DNA of 64,000 nucleotides, taken from NCBI GenBank assembly GCA_016215605.1, contig JACRJB010000064.1, forward strand, positions 1 through 64,000. Direction: 5' to 3'. This DNA is from Rhodopseudomonas palustris. Its GTDB lineage: Bacteria; Pseudomonadota; Alphaproteobacteria; Rhizobiales; Xanthobacteraceae. A model generated the notes under the pieces. It made no database searches. It was not told the origin of the DNA and saw only the letters and a program-made list of their open reading frames with translations. Made by a program: the position numbers and the translations under genes. Numbering within the stretch: the stretch's first letter is position 1; every line of letters starts with the position of its first letter. Of this stretch, positions 7,911-18,296 are shown in pieces.

Positions 7911-9104
7911 ATGACCAATTCAGAATCCCATCCCGCCTGGCCGGACCATCAACCGACCGCGCTGCTCGTGCTTGCCGATGGCACCGTGTTCGAGGGCTTC
8001 GGCCTCGGCGCGGAGGGCCACGCCGTCGGCGAGGTCTGCTTCAACACCGCGATGACCGGCTACGAGGAGATCCTCACCGATCCGTCCTATGCCGGACAGC
8101 TCATCACCTTCACCTTCCCGCATATCGGCAATGTCGGCACAAACGACGAGGATATCGAGACGGTGAACATGGCGGCGACGCCCGGCGCGCGCGGCGTGAT
8201 CCTGCGCGGCGCCATCACCGATCCGTCGAACTACCGCTCGTCCAAGCATCTCGATGGCTGGCTGAAGGCGCGCGGCATCATCGGCCTGTCGGGGATCGAC
8301 ACCCGCGCACTGACCGCGCTGATCCGCGAGAAGGGCATGCCCAACGCCGTGATTGCGCATGCGCCGAGCGGCCAGTTCGACCTGCACGCGCTGAAGGAAG
8401 AAGCCCGCGAATGGCCCGGCCTCGAAGGCATGGACCTGGTGCCGATGGTGACGTCGGCGCAGCGCTTCAGCTGGGACGAGACGCCGTGGGCCTGGGGCGA
8501 AGGCTTCGGCCGGCAGGACAAGCCGGAATTCCACGTCGTCGCGATCGACTACGGCGTCAAGCGCAACATCCTGCGGCTGCTGGCGGGCGAAGGCTGCAAG
8601 GTCACGGTGGTGCCGGCGACGACCTCGGCAGACGACATCCTGGCGCTGAAGCCGGACGGCGTGTTCCTGTCGAACGGCCCGGGCGATCCGGCGGCGACCG
8701 GCAAATACGCGGTGCCGGTGATCCAGCAGGTGATCAATTCGGGCGTGCCGACTTTCGGCATTTGTCTGGGCCACCAGATGCTCGGCCTCGCGCTCGGCGG
8801 CAAGACCGTGAAGATGCATCAGGGCCACCACGGCGCCAATCATCCGGTCAAGGATCTCACCACCGGCAAGGTCGAGATCACCTCGATGAACCACGGCTTC
8901 GCGGTCGACAAATCGACGCTGCCGGACAACGTCCAGCAGACGCATATTTCGCTGTTCGACCAGTCGAACTGCGGCATCGCGCTGGCCGACAAGCCGGTGT
9001 TCTCGGTGCAGTATCACCCGGAGGCTTCGCCCGGCCCGCGCGACTCGCACTACCTGTTCCGCCGGTTCTCGGATTTGATGCGGGCGAAGAAGAGCGCCGC
9101 GTAA
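7911..9104 (+). CDS. carA: Carbamoyl-phosphate synthase small subunit
   Basis: A 397-residue glutamine amidotransferase subunit that releases ammonia from glutamine for carbamoyl phosphate synthesis (pyrimidine and arginine routes). The class I amidotransferase Cys is Cys285 in [13 protein letters not shown], and the His/Glu pair is His369-Pro-Glu371 in [14 protein letters not shown]. The N-terminal domain holds [19 protein letters not shown]. The length is normal. carB is not in this window. Confidence 0.97.
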   Translation: MTNSESHPAWPDHQPTALLVLADGTVFEGFGLGAEGHAVGEVCFNTAMTGYEEILTDPSYAGQLITFTFPHIGNVGTNDEDIETVNMAATPGARGVILRGAITDPSNYRSSKHLDGWLKARGIIGLSGIDTRALTALIREKGMPNAVIAHAPSGQFDLHALKEEAREWPGLEGMDLVPMVTSAQRFSWDETPWAWGEGFGRQDKPEFHVVAIDYGVKRNILRLLAGEGCKVTVVPATTSADDILALKPDGVFLSNGPGDPAATGKYAVPVIQQVINSGVPTFGICLGHQMLGLALGGKTVKMHQGHHGANHPVKDLTTGKVEITSMNHGFAVDKSTLPDNVQQTHISLFDQSNCGIALADKPVFSVQYHPEASPGPRDSHYLFRRFSDLMRAKKSAA

Positions 9105-9146
9105 GGCCGAAGCGATCGCCGCCTTCTCTGAAGACGACCGCTCCGA

Positions 9147-9842
9147 TTACACCGGATAGCCGCCGGATGTCCGCGCCAGGCCGCCGAACGCGTCGAGCAA
9201 CCGGCCGCGCCAGGCGTAGACCGGATCGTCGGTGTTCAGCAGCGCGAACTCGCTGACGGCGCGGGCCCATTGGAAGCCGCCGAACACGATGTAGTCCGCG
9301 TAGTTCGGCTGCGCGCCGCCGATGAAGGGCTGCGTCTTCAGCGTCAGCCGCAGCGGCTCGAGCGACTTGCGGAAGCCCTCGACCGCGGCGCCGCGGCCGG
9401 CGCTGACTTCCTCCAGCGGCTTGTCGAAGCGCGCGCCGCGGGTCTTGCGGAAATACGCCGCGTCGTCGGGGCCGAGATGCGGCACGATGTCGGCGACGAT
9501 CATCGGAAAGATGCCGCCGACCACGACGAGGTCGCCCCAGGCATTGAGCATCCGCGCCATCGCCCGGCCACCGTCGCCGCCGAACAGCGAAGGGCGATCG
9601 GGATAGCGATCCTCGAGATAGTTGGCGATCACCCAGGAGTCCGCGACCGCGGTGTCGCCGTCGAGCAGCACCGGCACCTTCTCGGATTGGTACGGCGCGA
9701 TCGCGCTCCGCTCGGTGAAGCGCCACGGGATCGTGTCGACGGCGAGCCCCTTGTGCGCCAGCGCCATCCGGATCCGCCAGCAGAACGGCGAAAACGGCCG
9801 CGACGCGTCGGCGCCGACGAGGTCGAACAGTTTGAGAGTCAT
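9147..9842 (-). CDS. Glutathione S-transferase family protein
   Basis: A 231-residue two-domain GST. The N-terminal thioredoxin-fold begins MTLKLFDLVGADASRPFSPFCWRIRMALAHKGL, with a Ser/Cys-containing active-site loop; EKVPVLLDGDTAVADSW holds the cis-Pro and the glutathione-gamma-glutamate site. The C-terminal helical domain includes ADYIVFGGFQWARA. The chosen ATG is where the fold starts; the upstream frame runs into a repeat. It resembles beta-etherase/maleylacetoacetate-isomerase-like GSTs, but no substrate can be assigned. Confidence 0.85.
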   Translation of the reverse strand: MTLKLFDLVGADASRPFSPFCWRIRMALAHKGLAVDTIPWRFTERSAIAPYQSEKVPVLLDGDTAVADSWVIANYLEDRYPDRPSLFGGDGGRAMARMLNAWGDLVVVGGIFPMIVADIVPHLGPDDAAYFRKTRGARFDKPLEEVSAGRGAAVEGFRKSLEPLRLTLKTQPFIGGAQPNYADYIVFGGFQWARAVSEFALLNTDDPVYAWRGRLLDAFGGLARTSGGYPV

Positions 9843-9923
9843 GGTGCGGGTCCTTGGGTCTCGCGGATGGCTGTGGGCGCGCACCCCACACTTCTGGCTT
9901 TGGGTGCTCACCACACTCGTCGC

Positions 9924-9997
9924 GTCATCGCCGGAGGTGATCCGGCGATCCATCGTTCTTCAAGGGGATGGATGCCCGGGTCAAGCCCGGGCATGAC
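9924..9997. repeat. Family C palindromic repeat
   Basis: GTCATCGCCGGAGG with GATCCGGCGATCCATC is followed by GGATGGATGCCCGGG and TCAAGCCCGGGCATGAC. It lies upstream of the first GST gene. The same element is at 25790, 27412 and 36120. Confidence 0.8.
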
Positions 9998-10018
9998 GGC
10001 ATCGTTGTTACTTCCACC

Positions 10019-10119
10019 GTCATTCCGAGGCGCCGCGCAGCGGCGAACCCGGAATCTCGAGCTGCCCTGAACTTCAGGATTCCGGGTTCGCGGGCTGCGC
10101 CCGCGCCCCGGAATGACGA
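10019..10119. repeat. Family A palindromic repeat, paired copies
   Basis: Two head-to-head family A units: GTCATTCCGAGGCGCCGCGC ... GAACCCGGAATC, then GATTCCGGGTTCGCGGGC ... GCGCCCCGGAATGAC. Together with the family C element this fills most of the 307-bp gap between the two GST genes. Confidence 0.8.
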
Positions 10120-10149
10120 CGTGAGTCACTTCACCAACGCCGACGCGAA

Positions 10150-10857
10150 CTACTTCACCACCGCGGCGGTCTGGCCGAACAGCAGTTTCTTTTCTTCCTC
10201 GGAGCGGATCGTCGGCTGGCCGAAATCGGGGTTGATCTCCTTGGCCTTGGCATAGGCGCGCACGGTGGCGGGGCGGGCCGCGATGGTGTCCAGCCAGCGC
10301 TTGACGTGCGGGAAGTCGTCGATGTTCTGGCTCTGGTTCTTGTACGGCACGATCCACGGATAGCTCGCCATGTCGGCGATCGAATACTCCCCGGCGACGA
10401 ACTCGCGGTCGGCCAGCCGCTTGTTGAGCACGCCGTACAGCCGGTTGGTCTCGTTGACGTAGCGGTTGATCGCGTAGGGGATCTTCTCCGGCGCGTAGTT
10501 GTTGAAATGATGGTTCTGCCCGGCCATCGGGCCGAGCCCGCCCATCTGCCAGAACAGCCATTGCAGCGCGTCGTTGCGGCCGTACAGATCCTTCGGCAGG
10601 AACAGGCCGGTCTTGTCGGCGAGATACAGCAGGATCGCGCCCGACTCGAACACCGACAGCGGCTTACCGCCGCCGGCAGGCTGATGATCGACGATCGCCG
10701 GCATCCGGTTGTTCGGCGCGATCGCCAGAAAGTCCGGCTTGAACTGATCGCCCTTGCCGATGTTCACCGGGACAATGCGGTAGGGCAGCCCCGCCTCCTC
10801 CAGCAACATCGTGACTTTGTGGCCGTTCGGCGTGGTCCAGTAGTACAGGTCGATCAT
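10150..10857 (-). CDS. YghU/YfcG-type glutathione transferase
   Basis: A 235-residue Nu-class GST-like protein. The start MIDLYYWTTPNGHKVTMLLEEAGLPY carries the Thr-Thr-Pro-Asn-Gly active-site loop of the YfcG/YghU group, which binds glutathione or its disulfide and has disulfide-reductase activity. NRMPAIVDHQ and SVFESGAILLYLAD complete the glutathione site. The C-terminal helical domain includes QWLFWQMGGLGPMAGQNHHF, also typical. A role in redox or stress defence follows from the family. Confidence 0.9.
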   Translation of the reverse strand: MIDLYYWTTPNGHKVTMLLEEAGLPYRIVPVNIGKGDQFKPDFLAIAPNNRMPAIVDHQPAGGGKPLSVFESGAILLYLADKTGLFLPKDLYGRNDALQWLFWQMGGLGPMAGQNHHFNNYAPEKIPYAINRYVNETNRLYGVLNKRLADREFVAGEYSIADMASYPWIVPYKNQSQNIDDFPHVKRWLDTIAARPATVRAYAKAKEINPDFGQPTIRSEEEKKLLFGQTAAVVK

Positions 10858-11019
10858 CGGCGTTTCCCGCGGCGGTTGGTGGCATCGCAATTGGATGCAG
10901 ATGCATGAACTTTCACCAACTGCCGGCCGAAGTCAATAACCCTCGCAGTCTCGCGCGACAGCCGTTCTGTGTCCGATGGAATCGACACTGGTGTTCCGGA
11001 CGCGCACCACAGGCACAAC

Positions 11020-11126
11020 CTCATGGTGAGGAGGCGCGAAGCGCCGTCTCGAACCATGCGCCGCCCGTCCTGCGTCTCCCCATCCTTCGAGACGCCCGGC
11101 TACGCCGGGCTCCTCAGGATGAGGAG
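11020..11126. repeat. Family G palindromic repeat
   Basis: CCTCATGGTGAGGAGGCGC and GCGCCGTCTCGAACCATG are followed by CCATCCTTCGAGACGCCC and GGGCTCCTCAGGATGAGG. Each half is an imperfect hairpin. It occupies the centre of the 317-bp gap between the GST and sulfatase genes. This is the only copy in the window. Confidence 0.7.
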
Positions 11127-11174
11127 TCCGTGCATCTGGCAGGGGGCATAGTTTCGATCGATCGATGAAGCGCG

Positions 11175-13166
11175 CTACTCGACGCTGGCCTTCTTCGGCT
11201 CGACCACTTCGAAGTCCGGCGCGAATTCGTCGAACAGCGAGAACAGCTCGCGCAGCTTCAGCGGGTTGCCGGTGAGCCACAAATCGCCGGTGGCGACCGC
11301 GCCGAGGAAGCTGCGCTGCTTCAGCGAGATCGCGTCGAAGGTGGCGCGGGTCAGCGTGACGCTGACATCGGCGTTGTCGGACAGTTTGCCGGCGACATGG
11401 GTGAGCGCGGAATTCTCCAGATTCATCACATAGGTCGCCTTCGGTTCGGTGAAGGTCCAGTTGACCACGATGGTCTTGCCCTCGGCCTTGGCGGCGTTGA
11501 GCCGGACGCCGAGAAAGTCGAACGCCAGATCGATGCTGACGCCCTTCAAGAGATCGGCGTTGGCGGTGGAGCCGGTCGGATTCTTCGGCACGCCGCCGCG
11601 CAGTTCCTGCGCGCCGAGCAGATAGGCGTTGCGCCAGGTCGCGGCCTCGGCCTGATAGCCGAGCTGCTCCAGCGCGTCGGCGCCGAGCGCCCGTGCGTCC
11701 TTGTTGGACGGATCGGCGAACACCAGTTTGCTGGCGACCGAGGCGACCCAGCGATACTGGCCGGCGGCGTAGTCGTCGCGCGCCCGCTTCAGCACCGCGT
11801 CGGCACCGCCCATGTAGTCGATCTCCTTCTTCGCCTCCTCGGCACGCGGCAGCGGATCGAGATTGGCCGGGTTGGCGTCGTACCAGCCGAGATAGAACTG
11901 ATACACCGCCTTGGCGTTGTGGCTGAGCGTGCCGTAATAACCGCGCGCCGCGAACTCGCCGGCGAGCGACGGCGGCAGCTTGAGCTTGTCGGCGATCTCT
12001 GTGGGGGTCAGGCCGTGGTTGAGCAGCCGGACGCTCTGGTCGTGGATGAACTTGTAGAGATCGCGCTGCTTCTTCAGGTAGCCGACGATGCGCTCCTTGC
12101 CCCACACCGGCCAGTGATGCTGCGCCACCACGATCTCGGCCTTGTCGCCGTAGCGATCGATCGCCTCGCCGATGTATTTCGACCACAGCCGCCCGTCGCG
12201 GATCTCGGCGCCGCGGATGGTGTAGAGATTGTGCATGGTGTGATTGGCGTCCTCCGCCATGTTCAGCACCTTGACCTGCGGATAGAACGAGATCATCTCC
12301 GCCGGCGCTTCCGAGCCCGGCACCAGATGGAATTCGATCTCGACGCCGTCGATGCTGCGGCTCTCATAAGGCTGCTTGATCACGTCGTTCGGCGCGATCA
12401 GCGAGATCGACCCTTTCGCCAGCGCCTTGCCGAGGCCGACATCGACCTGCGCCCGGTCGCCGACCGGCAGCGGCGTGCCGAACTGGTACTGCGCGCGGCG
12501 GCTCATCGCGTTGCCGGCGATGATGTTCTCCGCCACCGCGTGCTCCATGAAGCCGTCCGGCGCGATCACCTTGACCTTGCCGGAGGAGGCGTCCTCGGCG
12601 CTGATCAATCCGCGCGCGCCGCCGAAATGGTCGGCGTGGCTGTGGCTGTAGATCAGCGCGACCACCGGCTTGCGCGGGCGGTGCTGATAGTACAGCTCCA
12701 GCGCCGCCTTCGCGGTCTGCACCGTCAGCGTCGCGTCGGTGACGATCAGCCCGGTGTCGCCCTCGACGATGGTGATGTTGGCGACGTCGAAACCGCGCAC
12801 CTGGTAGACCCGCTCGGTGACCTTGAACAGGCCGTTGGCGAGGTTGAGCTGCGCCTGCCGCCACAGGCTCGGATTGACCGTCGCCGAGGGCCGGTCGGCG
12901 TTGAGGAATTCATACGGCTTCAGATTCCACACCGGGGGCGCGCCGCCCTCGCCCGGAATCAGGCCGTCCGGAATGCTGCCGATGAAGCCGCGGCGCGCGT
13001 CGTCGAAATCGGTGCGGTCGGCCAGCGGCAGCGCCTTGGCGAAGGCTTCGTTGGCGGCGCGGGTCGCCGGCGTGGCGTCGCCGGATTGCGCGAGCGCCGC
13101 GCCCGTCAGCAATGTCAGGGCGGCCGCAGCCGCGGGCAATGTGGTAACGAGACGAAATGATGTCAT
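11175..13166 (-). CDS. SdsA-type alkyl sulfatase (MBL fold, secreted)
   Basis: A 663-residue zinc-dependent class III alkylsulfatase that hydrolyses alkyl sulfates such as dodecyl sulfate to the alcohol and sulfate. The N-terminal signal peptide ends near ALTLLTGAALAQS, so it acts outside the cytoplasm. The binuclear zinc motif is His175-Ser-His177-Ala-Asp179-His180 in YSHSHADHFGG; further ligands lie in NMAEDANHTMHNLY. A middle dimerisation domain and a C-terminal SCP2-like domain (about 540-655) follow, as in SdsA1. No dedicated transporter is nearby. Confidence 0.92.
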   Translation of the reverse strand: MTSFRLVTTLPAAAAALTLLTGAALAQSGDATPATRAANEAFAKALPLADRTDFDDARRGFIGSIPDGLIPGEGGAPPVWNLKPYEFLNADRPSATVNPSLWRQAQLNLANGLFKVTERVYQVRGFDVANITIVEGDTGLIVTDATLTVQTAKAALELYYQHRPRKPVVALIYSHSHADHFGGARGLISAEDASSGKVKVIAPDGFMEHAVAENIIAGNAMSRRAQYQFGTPLPVGDRAQVDVGLGKALAKGSISLIAPNDVIKQPYESRSIDGVEIEFHLVPGSEAPAEMISFYPQVKVLNMAEDANHTMHNLYTIRGAEIRDGRLWSKYIGEAIDRYGDKAEIVVAQHHWPVWGKERIVGYLKKQRDLYKFIHDQSVRLLNHGLTPTEIADKLKLPPSLAGEFAARGYYGTLSHNAKAVYQFYLGWYDANPANLDPLPRAEEAKKEIDYMGGADAVLKRARDDYAAGQYRWVASVASKLVFADPSNKDARALGADALEQLGYQAEAATWRNAYLLGAQELRGGVPKNPTGSTANADLLKGVSIDLAFDFLGVRLNAAKAEGKTIVVNWTFTEPKATYVMNLENSALTHVAGKLSDNADVSVTLTRATFDAISLKQRSFLGAVATGDLWLTGNPLKLRELFSLFDEFAPDFEVVEPKKASVE

Positions 13167-13394
13167 GCGTGTCCTCCCAGCGCGCGGATGATGGCCCGGT
13201 TCCACGCATCAAGGCCATCCCAATCCGCCGGCCGACGTGGAAATTTCAGCCTCTGCGGCGGCCGCGATCCGGATGATTTCTGCTGCAATGCAAAGCATTC
13301 CGTAACGCGGATTGAACATGATTGCTGGCCGGGTCGACTGAGGACGACGGGCTCCCGAGTCCACCTGTCGGCGAGCCGGATGGAGATTTTTCGA

Positions 13395-14447
13395 ATGCGC
13401 TATTCGGGCGACGACTTGCGGGCTGCGGCGGCGGCCGGCGTGATATCGCCGGCGCAACTGGCGCCGCTGATCGCGTTCCTCGACGCGCGGCGGCCGGCGC
13501 AGCCCGCCGACGGGCCGCGGTTCGATCTGGTGCATCTGTTGTGGTACGCCGGCGCGCTGCTGGTGATCGGCGCGATGGGGCTGTTCTCGACGCTGGCGTT
13601 CTCGTCGATGGGCGGCAAGGCGCTCGCCGCCACCGCTGTGGTCTATGCCTTGCTGTTCGGCGGCACCGGGCACTATCTGTGGCACGGCAAGCAGCTGCGC
13701 ACCCCCGGCGGCCTGCTGATCGCGATCGCGGTGTCGATGGCGCCGCTCGCGGTCTACGGCGTGCAGGACGCGTTCGGGCTGTGGACGGAGTTCGGCAAGC
13801 CCGGCCAGGTGCGCGACTTCTACGTCTGGATCAAGGGCAGCTTCGTGTTCATGGAGCTCGCTACGATCGCGGCGGCGCTGATCGCGCTGGCGTTCTACCG
13901 CTTCCCCTTCATCGTGTTCGTGATGGCGGTGGCGCTGTGGTTCCTGTCGATGGACATCGTGCCGTGGATCACCGGCCTGCCGCACGGCAATTCCGAGACC
14001 GCGCGCAAGATCTCGATCTGGTTCGGGCTCGGCGTGGTGATCGCCGCGCTGATCGTGCATCTGCGCCAGCGCGGCGGCGACTTCGCGTTCTGGCTGTATC
14101 TGTTCGGCGTGATGACGTTCTGGGGCGGCATCACCGCGACTTCGGACGGCACCGCGCTCGACAAGGCGCTGTATTGCGCGCTCAACGTCGCGTTCCTCGG
14201 CATCGCGGTGCTGCTCGGCCGGCGGGTGTTCGCGGTGTTCGGCACCATCGGGATCGCGATCTATCTCGGCGATCTCGCCGCCAAGCTGTTCAAGGATTCG
14301 CTGCTGTTCCCGTTCGCGCTGTCGGCGATCGGCGTCGCGGTGATTGCGCTGGGCCTCTATCTGCACCGCCGCATGCCGGCGATCGAGGCCTGGTTCGACG
14401 CGCGGCTGCCGGAGGGGATGCGGCGGCTGCGAGCCATGCCGACGTAA
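13395..14447 (+). CDS. DUF2157-like membrane protein
   Basis: A 350-residue polytopic inner-membrane protein with about ten hydrophobic segments. The N-terminal soluble part ([30 protein letters not shown]) resembles the DUF2157 head. The start is the ATG preceded at 9 bases by GGAG; an ATG five codons earlier is possible. The function is unknown. It ends 46 bp before uvrB and could be cotranscribed with it. Confidence 0.8.
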   Translation: MRYSGDDLRAAAAAGVISPAQLAPLIAFLDARRPAQPADGPRFDLVHLLWYAGALLVIGAMGLFSTLAFSSMGGKALAATAVVYALLFGGTGHYLWHGKQLRTPGGLLIAIAVSMAPLAVYGVQDAFGLWTEFGKPGQVRDFYVWIKGSFVFMELATIAAALIALAFYRFPFIVFVMAVALWFLSMDIVPWITGLPHGNSETARKISIWFGLGVVIAALIVHLRQRGGDFAFWLYLFGVMTFWGGITATSDGTALDKALYCALNVAFLGIAVLLGRRVFAVFGTIGIAIYLGDLAAKLFKDSLLFPFALSAIGVAVIALGLYLHRRMPAIEAWFDARLPEGMRRLRAMPT

Positions 14448-14493
14448 CGCCCGAACCCTTTATTCGGCGGGCGGGCCGCCCCATATTGCCGGC

Positions 14494-17400
14494 ATGGCGA
14501 AATCCCCCGACTCGAAGACTCCCGCGAAGCCCAAGGCGCCGAAGACTCCGAAATCCAAGGCGCACCGTCCCGACGTGCAGCCGATCGGGCCGGCGCTGGC
14601 GGAACTGCTCAATCCGGCGATCAATCGCGGCGACGCCGGGATGGGGTCGGGCACCGGGCTGCAGCCGCCGCCGGACAATTCGCGCGACCGCCGCACCGGC
14701 GGCGAAGCCGCGGTGCATCGCGGCCGGGCTTCGACGCCGAAGGGTGGCGCATCGCAAATCAACAGCGCCGCATCCGCGGCCTACCCCCCACCCCGACCCT
14801 CCCCCGCAAGGGGGGAGGGAGAACAGAGCACGGCCTCGCCCTCCCCTCCCCCTCGCGGGGAGGGGTCGGGGGTGGGGGGCCACGAGCACGGCTTCGATGA
14901 AGCCGCACAGACGAGCTACGCCCCGAACTACGGCACCGCCGCCACCATCCCGACGCTCGATCCGGAACTGGCGCGGCAGCTCGGGATGCCGACCGAGGAG
15001 GACGACGAAGCCGCGCTGGCGCGGCCGCCGCGCAACAAGATGGAAGCGCTCGGCGTGCAGGCCACCGCCGAGGCGCTGGAGAACCTGATCCGCGACGGCC
15101 GGCCGGAGTTCAAGGGCGAGGACGGCAACGTCAAGCTGTGGGTGCCGCACCGGCCGCCGCGACCGGAGAAGTCCGAAGGCGGCGTCCGCTTCGTCATCAA
15201 GTCGGACTACGAGCCGAAGGGCGACCAGCCGACTGCCATCAAGGAACTGGTCGAAGGCATCGACCGCAACGATCGCACCCAGGTGCTGCTCGGCGTCACC
15301 GGCTCGGGCAAGACCTACACCATGGCCAAGGTGATCGAGGCGACGCAGCGTCCCGCGATCATTTTGGCCCCGAACAAGACGCTGGCGGCGCAGCTCTACG
15401 GCGAGTTCAAGAGCTTCTTCCCGGACAACGCCGTCGAGTATTTCGTCTCCTATTACGACTACTACCAGCCCGAAGCCTACGTCCCGCGCACCGACACCTA
15501 TATCGAGAAGGATTCCTCGATCAACGAGCAGATCGACCGGATGCGCCACGCCGCCACGCGCGCGCTGCTGGAGCGCGACGACGTCATCATCGTCGCCTCG
15601 GTGTCGTGCATCTACGGTATCGGCTCGGTCGAGACCTATACGGCGATGACCTTCGCGGTGAAGCGCGGCGAGCGGATCGACCAGCGCCAGTTGATCGCCG
15701 ACCTGGTGGCGCTGCAATACAAGCGCACCCAGGCCGACTTCACGCGCGGCACCTTCCGGGTGCGCGGCGACGTCATCGACATCTTCCCGGCGCACTACGA
15801 GGATCGCGCCTGGCGGATCAAGACGTTCGGCGACGAGATCGAGGCCATCGAGGAATTCGACCCGCTCACCGGCCACAAGCAGGACGAACTGGAATTCGTC
15901 AAGATCTACGCCAATTCGCACTACGTCACGCCGCGGCCGACGCTGATCCAGGCGATCTCCTCGATCAAGACCGAGCTGAAATGGCGTCTCGACCAGTTGC
16001 ACGCACAGGGCCGCCTGCTCGAAGCGCAGCGGCTCGAGCAGCGCACCACGTTCGACATCGAGATGATGGAAGCGACCGGCAGCTGCGCCGGCATCGAGAA
16101 CTACTCACGCTATCTCACCGGCCGCCGGCCGGGCGAGCCGCCGCCGACGCTGTTCGAATACGTGCCCGACAACGCGCTGGTGTTCGCCGACGAGAGCCAC
16201 GTCTCGATCCCGCAGATCGGCGCGATGTTCAAGGGCGACTTCCGCCGCAAGGCGACGCTGGCCGAATACGGCTTCCGGCTGCCGTCCTGCATGGACAACC
16301 GGCCGCTGCGCTTCGAGGAATGGGACATGATGCGGCCGCAGACGGTCGCAGTGTCGGCGACGCCGGCGGCGTGGGAGCTGAACGAGAGCGGCGGCGTGTT
16401 CGTCGAGCAGGTCATCCGCCCGACCGGGCTGATCGATCCGCCGGTCGACATCCGCCCGGCGCGCACCCAGGTCGATGATCTGGTCGGCGAGGTCCGCGCC
16501 ACCGCGGCGCGCGGCTATCGCACGCTGATCACCGTGCTGACCAAGCGGATGGCCGAGGACCTCACCGAGTTCCTGCACGAGCAGGGCATCCGCGTCCGCT
16601 ACATGCACAGCGACATCGACACCATCGAGCGCATCGAGATCATCCGCGATTTGCGGCTCGGGGCGTTCGACGCGCTGGTCGGCATCAATTTGCTGCGCGA
16701 AGGCCTCGACATTCCGGAATGCGCGCTGGTGGCGATCCTCGATGCCGACAAGGAGGGCTTCCTGCGCAGCGAGACCTCGCTGATCCAAACGATCGGCCGC
16801 GCCGCGCGAAACGTCGACGGCAAGGTCATCCTCTACGCCGATCACATCACCGGCTCGATGCAGCGCGCGATGGACGAGACCTCGCGGCGCCGCGAGAAGC
16901 AGGTCGAATACAACACCGCGCACGGCATCACGCCGGAGAGCGTCAAGAAGTCGATCGGCGACATCCTCAACAGCGTGTACGAGCGCGACCACGTGCTGGT
17001 CGAGATCGGCGACGGCCAGGGCTCCGGCTTCACCGACGACGCCGCGGTGATCGGCCACAATTTCGAGGCGGTGCTGGCCGATCTCGAAACGCGGATGCGC
17101 GAAGCCGCCGCCGACCTGAACTTCGAGGAAGCCGCGCGGCTGCGCGACGAAGTGAAACGCCTGCGCGCCACCGAGCTGGCGGTGATCGACGATCCGACGG
17201 TGAAGCAGCGCGGCGTGACAGCGAAAGCCGGCAGCTACAAGGGCGACAAGAAATACGGCGCGTCCGCCAACCTGCCAAAACTCTCGACCGAACGCGGCGG
17301 CAACAACACGCCGTCATCCAAGGTGCACAAGCCCGACCTCGACGAGATGGGCATCGCCGGCTGGCACGAAGTCAAGAAAGTCCAACGCGCCAAGCCACGC

Positions 17401-17547
17401 AAGCCGACGCTCGACGAGATGGGCCCGGGGACGGAGAGCAGGATCTTCCAGCCGAAGAACAGCCGCGAGTCGGGACCGGAATTCGGGCCCGCGCCGCGCT
17501 CGAGCGGCGGCGCGCCGGGGCATCGGGGTGGGTGGAAGAAGAGGTAG
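14494..17547 (+). CDS. uvrB: UvrABC excinuclease subunit B
   Basis: A 1017-residue helicase-like damage-verification subunit of nucleotide excision repair. Walker A is GVTGSGKT (about residue 268), the damage-probing beta-hairpin is [18 protein letters not shown], and the C-terminal UVR motif is [15 protein letters not shown]. The common UvrB is about 670 residues. This one has a low-complexity N-terminal extension of about 230 residues and a basic C-terminal tail, as seen in related alphaproteobacteria. The extension contains a 32-codon insertion derived from a palindromic repeat (residues 98-129). No GTTC-N7-GTTC LexA box was found upstream. Confidence 0.96.
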   Translation: MAKSPDSKTPAKPKAPKTPKSKAHRPDVQPIGPALAELLNPAINRGDAGMGSGTGLQPPPDNSRDRRTGGEAAVHRGRASTPKGGASQINSAASAAYPPPRPSPARGEGEQSTASPSPPPRGEGSGVGGHEHGFDEAAQTSYAPNYGTAATIPTLDPELARQLGMPTEEDDEAALARPPRNKMEALGVQATAEALENLIRDGRPEFKGEDGNVKLWVPHRPPRPEKSEGGVRFVIKSDYEPKGDQPTAIKELVEGIDRNDRTQVLLGVTGSGKTYTMAKVIEATQRPAIILAPNKTLAAQLYGEFKSFFPDNAVEYFVSYYDYYQPEAYVPRTDTYIEKDSSINEQIDRMRHAATRALLERDDVIIVASVSCIYGIGSVETYTAMTFAVKRGERIDQRQLIADLVALQYKRTQADFTRGTFRVRGDVIDIFPAHYEDRAWRIKTFGDEIEAIEEFDPLTGHKQDELEFVKIYANSHYVTPRPTLIQAISSIKTELKWRLDQLHAQGRLLEAQRLEQRTTFDIEMMEATGSCAGIENYSRYLTGRRPGEPPPTLFEYVPDNALVFADESHVSIPQIGAMFKGDFRRKATLAEYGFRLPSCMDNRPLRFEEWDMMRPQTVAVSATPAAWELNESGGVFVEQVIRPTGLIDPPVDIRPARTQVDDLVGEVRATAARGYRTLITVLTKRMAEDLTEFLHEQGIRVRYMHSDIDTIERIEIIRDLRLGAFDALVGINLLREGLDIPECALVAILDADKEGFLRSETSLIQTIGRAARNVDGKVILYADHITGSMQRAMDETSRRREKQVEYNTAHGITPESVKKSIGDILNSVYERDHVLVEIGDGQGSGFTDDAAVIGHNFEAVLADLETRMREAAADLNFEEAARLRDEVKRLRATELAVIDDPTVKQRGVTAKAGSYKGDKKYGASANLPKLSTERGGNNTPSSKVHKPDLDEMGIAGWHEVKKVQRAKPRKPTLDEMGPGTESRIFQPKNSRESGPEFGPAPRSSGGAPGHRGGWKKR
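14784..14879. repeat. Family D repeat inserted in uvrB
   Basis: Outer arms CCCCCCACCCCGACCC and GGGTCGGGGGTGGGGGG flank two inner hairpins (CCCTCCCCCGCAAGGGGGG and CCCCTCGCGGGGAGGGG). The unit is 96 bp, exactly 32 codons, so the frame is kept. Its right part reads [14 protein letters not shown], almost the same peptide as the family D copy inside ileS. Confidence 0.85.
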
Positions 17548-17576
17548 GACCCACGCCCGGCGGGTATTCTCCTTGC

Positions 17577-17599
17577 GCTATTCCCCAACGGGGAATAGC
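17577..17599. promoter_or_regulatory. higBA operator palindrome
   Basis: A perfect inverted repeat, GCTATTCCCC (17577-17586) and GGGGAATAGC (17590-17599), with an AAC centre. It ends 8 bp before the higB start codon. This is the expected place for HigA (or HigA-HigB) binding and autorepression. Confidence 0.75.
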
Positions 17600-17607
17600 T
17601 TGTCGCG

Positions 17608-17886
17608 ATGATCCGCTCGTTCCGAGATCAAGCGACCGGGCGCCTGTTTGCCGACGAGGACGTGCCGCGGTTTCGTGCGATCGAGCGGCAGGCCCGCCGG
17701 AAATTGCTGCTGCTGGACGGCGCCGCCAAAATCGACGATTTGCGGCAACCTCCCGGCAACAGGCTGGAAATCCTGAAGGGCGACCGCCGCGGTCAATACT
17801 CGATCCGCATCAACGATCAATGGCGGATCTGCTTCGCTTGGCGTGAGGACGGCGCAGAGATGGTTGAAATCGTGGACTATCACTAG
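17608..17886 (+). CDS. higB: HigB-family toxin (RelE fold)
   Basis: A 92-residue RelE/HigB-type ribosome-dependent mRNA interferase. MIRSFRDQATGRLF at the start, KIDDLRQPPGNRLEILKGDRRGQYSIRIN in the middle and WRICFAWREDGAEMVEIVDYH at the end are the conserved HigB blocks. The toxin precedes the antitoxin, the usual HigBA order. Neutralised by HigA. Confidence 0.93.
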   Translation: MIRSFRDQATGRLFADEDVPRFRAIERQARRKLLLLDGAAKIDDLRQPPGNRLEILKGDRRGQYSIRINDQWRICFAWREDGAEMVEIVDYH

Positions 17887-17897
17887 AGGTGGTCAGC

Positions 17898-18203
17898 ATG
17901 GCCAAGGCCAAACAGCTTCCCCCGATCCCTCCCGGCGAGATTTTGATCGAGGAGTTCATGCGCCCGAACGGCATCAGCCAGAACCGGCTGGCGCGTGACA
18001 TCGATATCAACCCAGCCCGGGTCAACGACATCGTGCATGGCCGCTCCGCCATCACGGCCGCCGTCGCCCTGCGGCTGGGGAAGTACTTCGGCACGACGCC
18101 CGAACTGTGGATGAACCTGCAGGCATCCTACGACCTGCGCCGCGCCCGCGCCGCAGACTGGCCCGCCATCGAACCGCGGGTGCGCGTGCTCGCTGCGGAG
18201 TAA
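17898..18203 (+). CDS. higA: HigA-family antitoxin (XRE HTH)
   Basis: A 101-residue antitoxin with a helix-turn-helix (GISQNRLARDIDINPARVNDIVHGRSAITAAVALRLGKYF) and the conserved tail TTPELWMNLQASYDL. The ATG start is preceded by GAGG at 8 bases and begins 11 bp after the higB stop; a GTG three codons upstream is a weaker choice. It binds HigB and the operator at 17577-17599. Confidence 0.93.
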   Translation: MAKAKQLPPIPPGEILIEEFMRPNGISQNRLARDIDINPARVNDIVHGRSAITAAVALRLGKYFGTTPELWMNLQASYDLRRARAADWPAIEPRVRVLAAE

Positions 18204-18296
18204 ACATGCTTTCTGTGTCCTCTCCTCCAGCGGCTTAGAGGCTAGTCGGCACAGCCCTCGGCGTCGTAGTCGCGGATGGAGAGCTGGACGAATAAC

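Noticed and set aside
14447-14494. LexA box before uvrB
   Set aside because: No GTTC-N7-GTTC or its complement was found in the short gap or the 100 bp before it.
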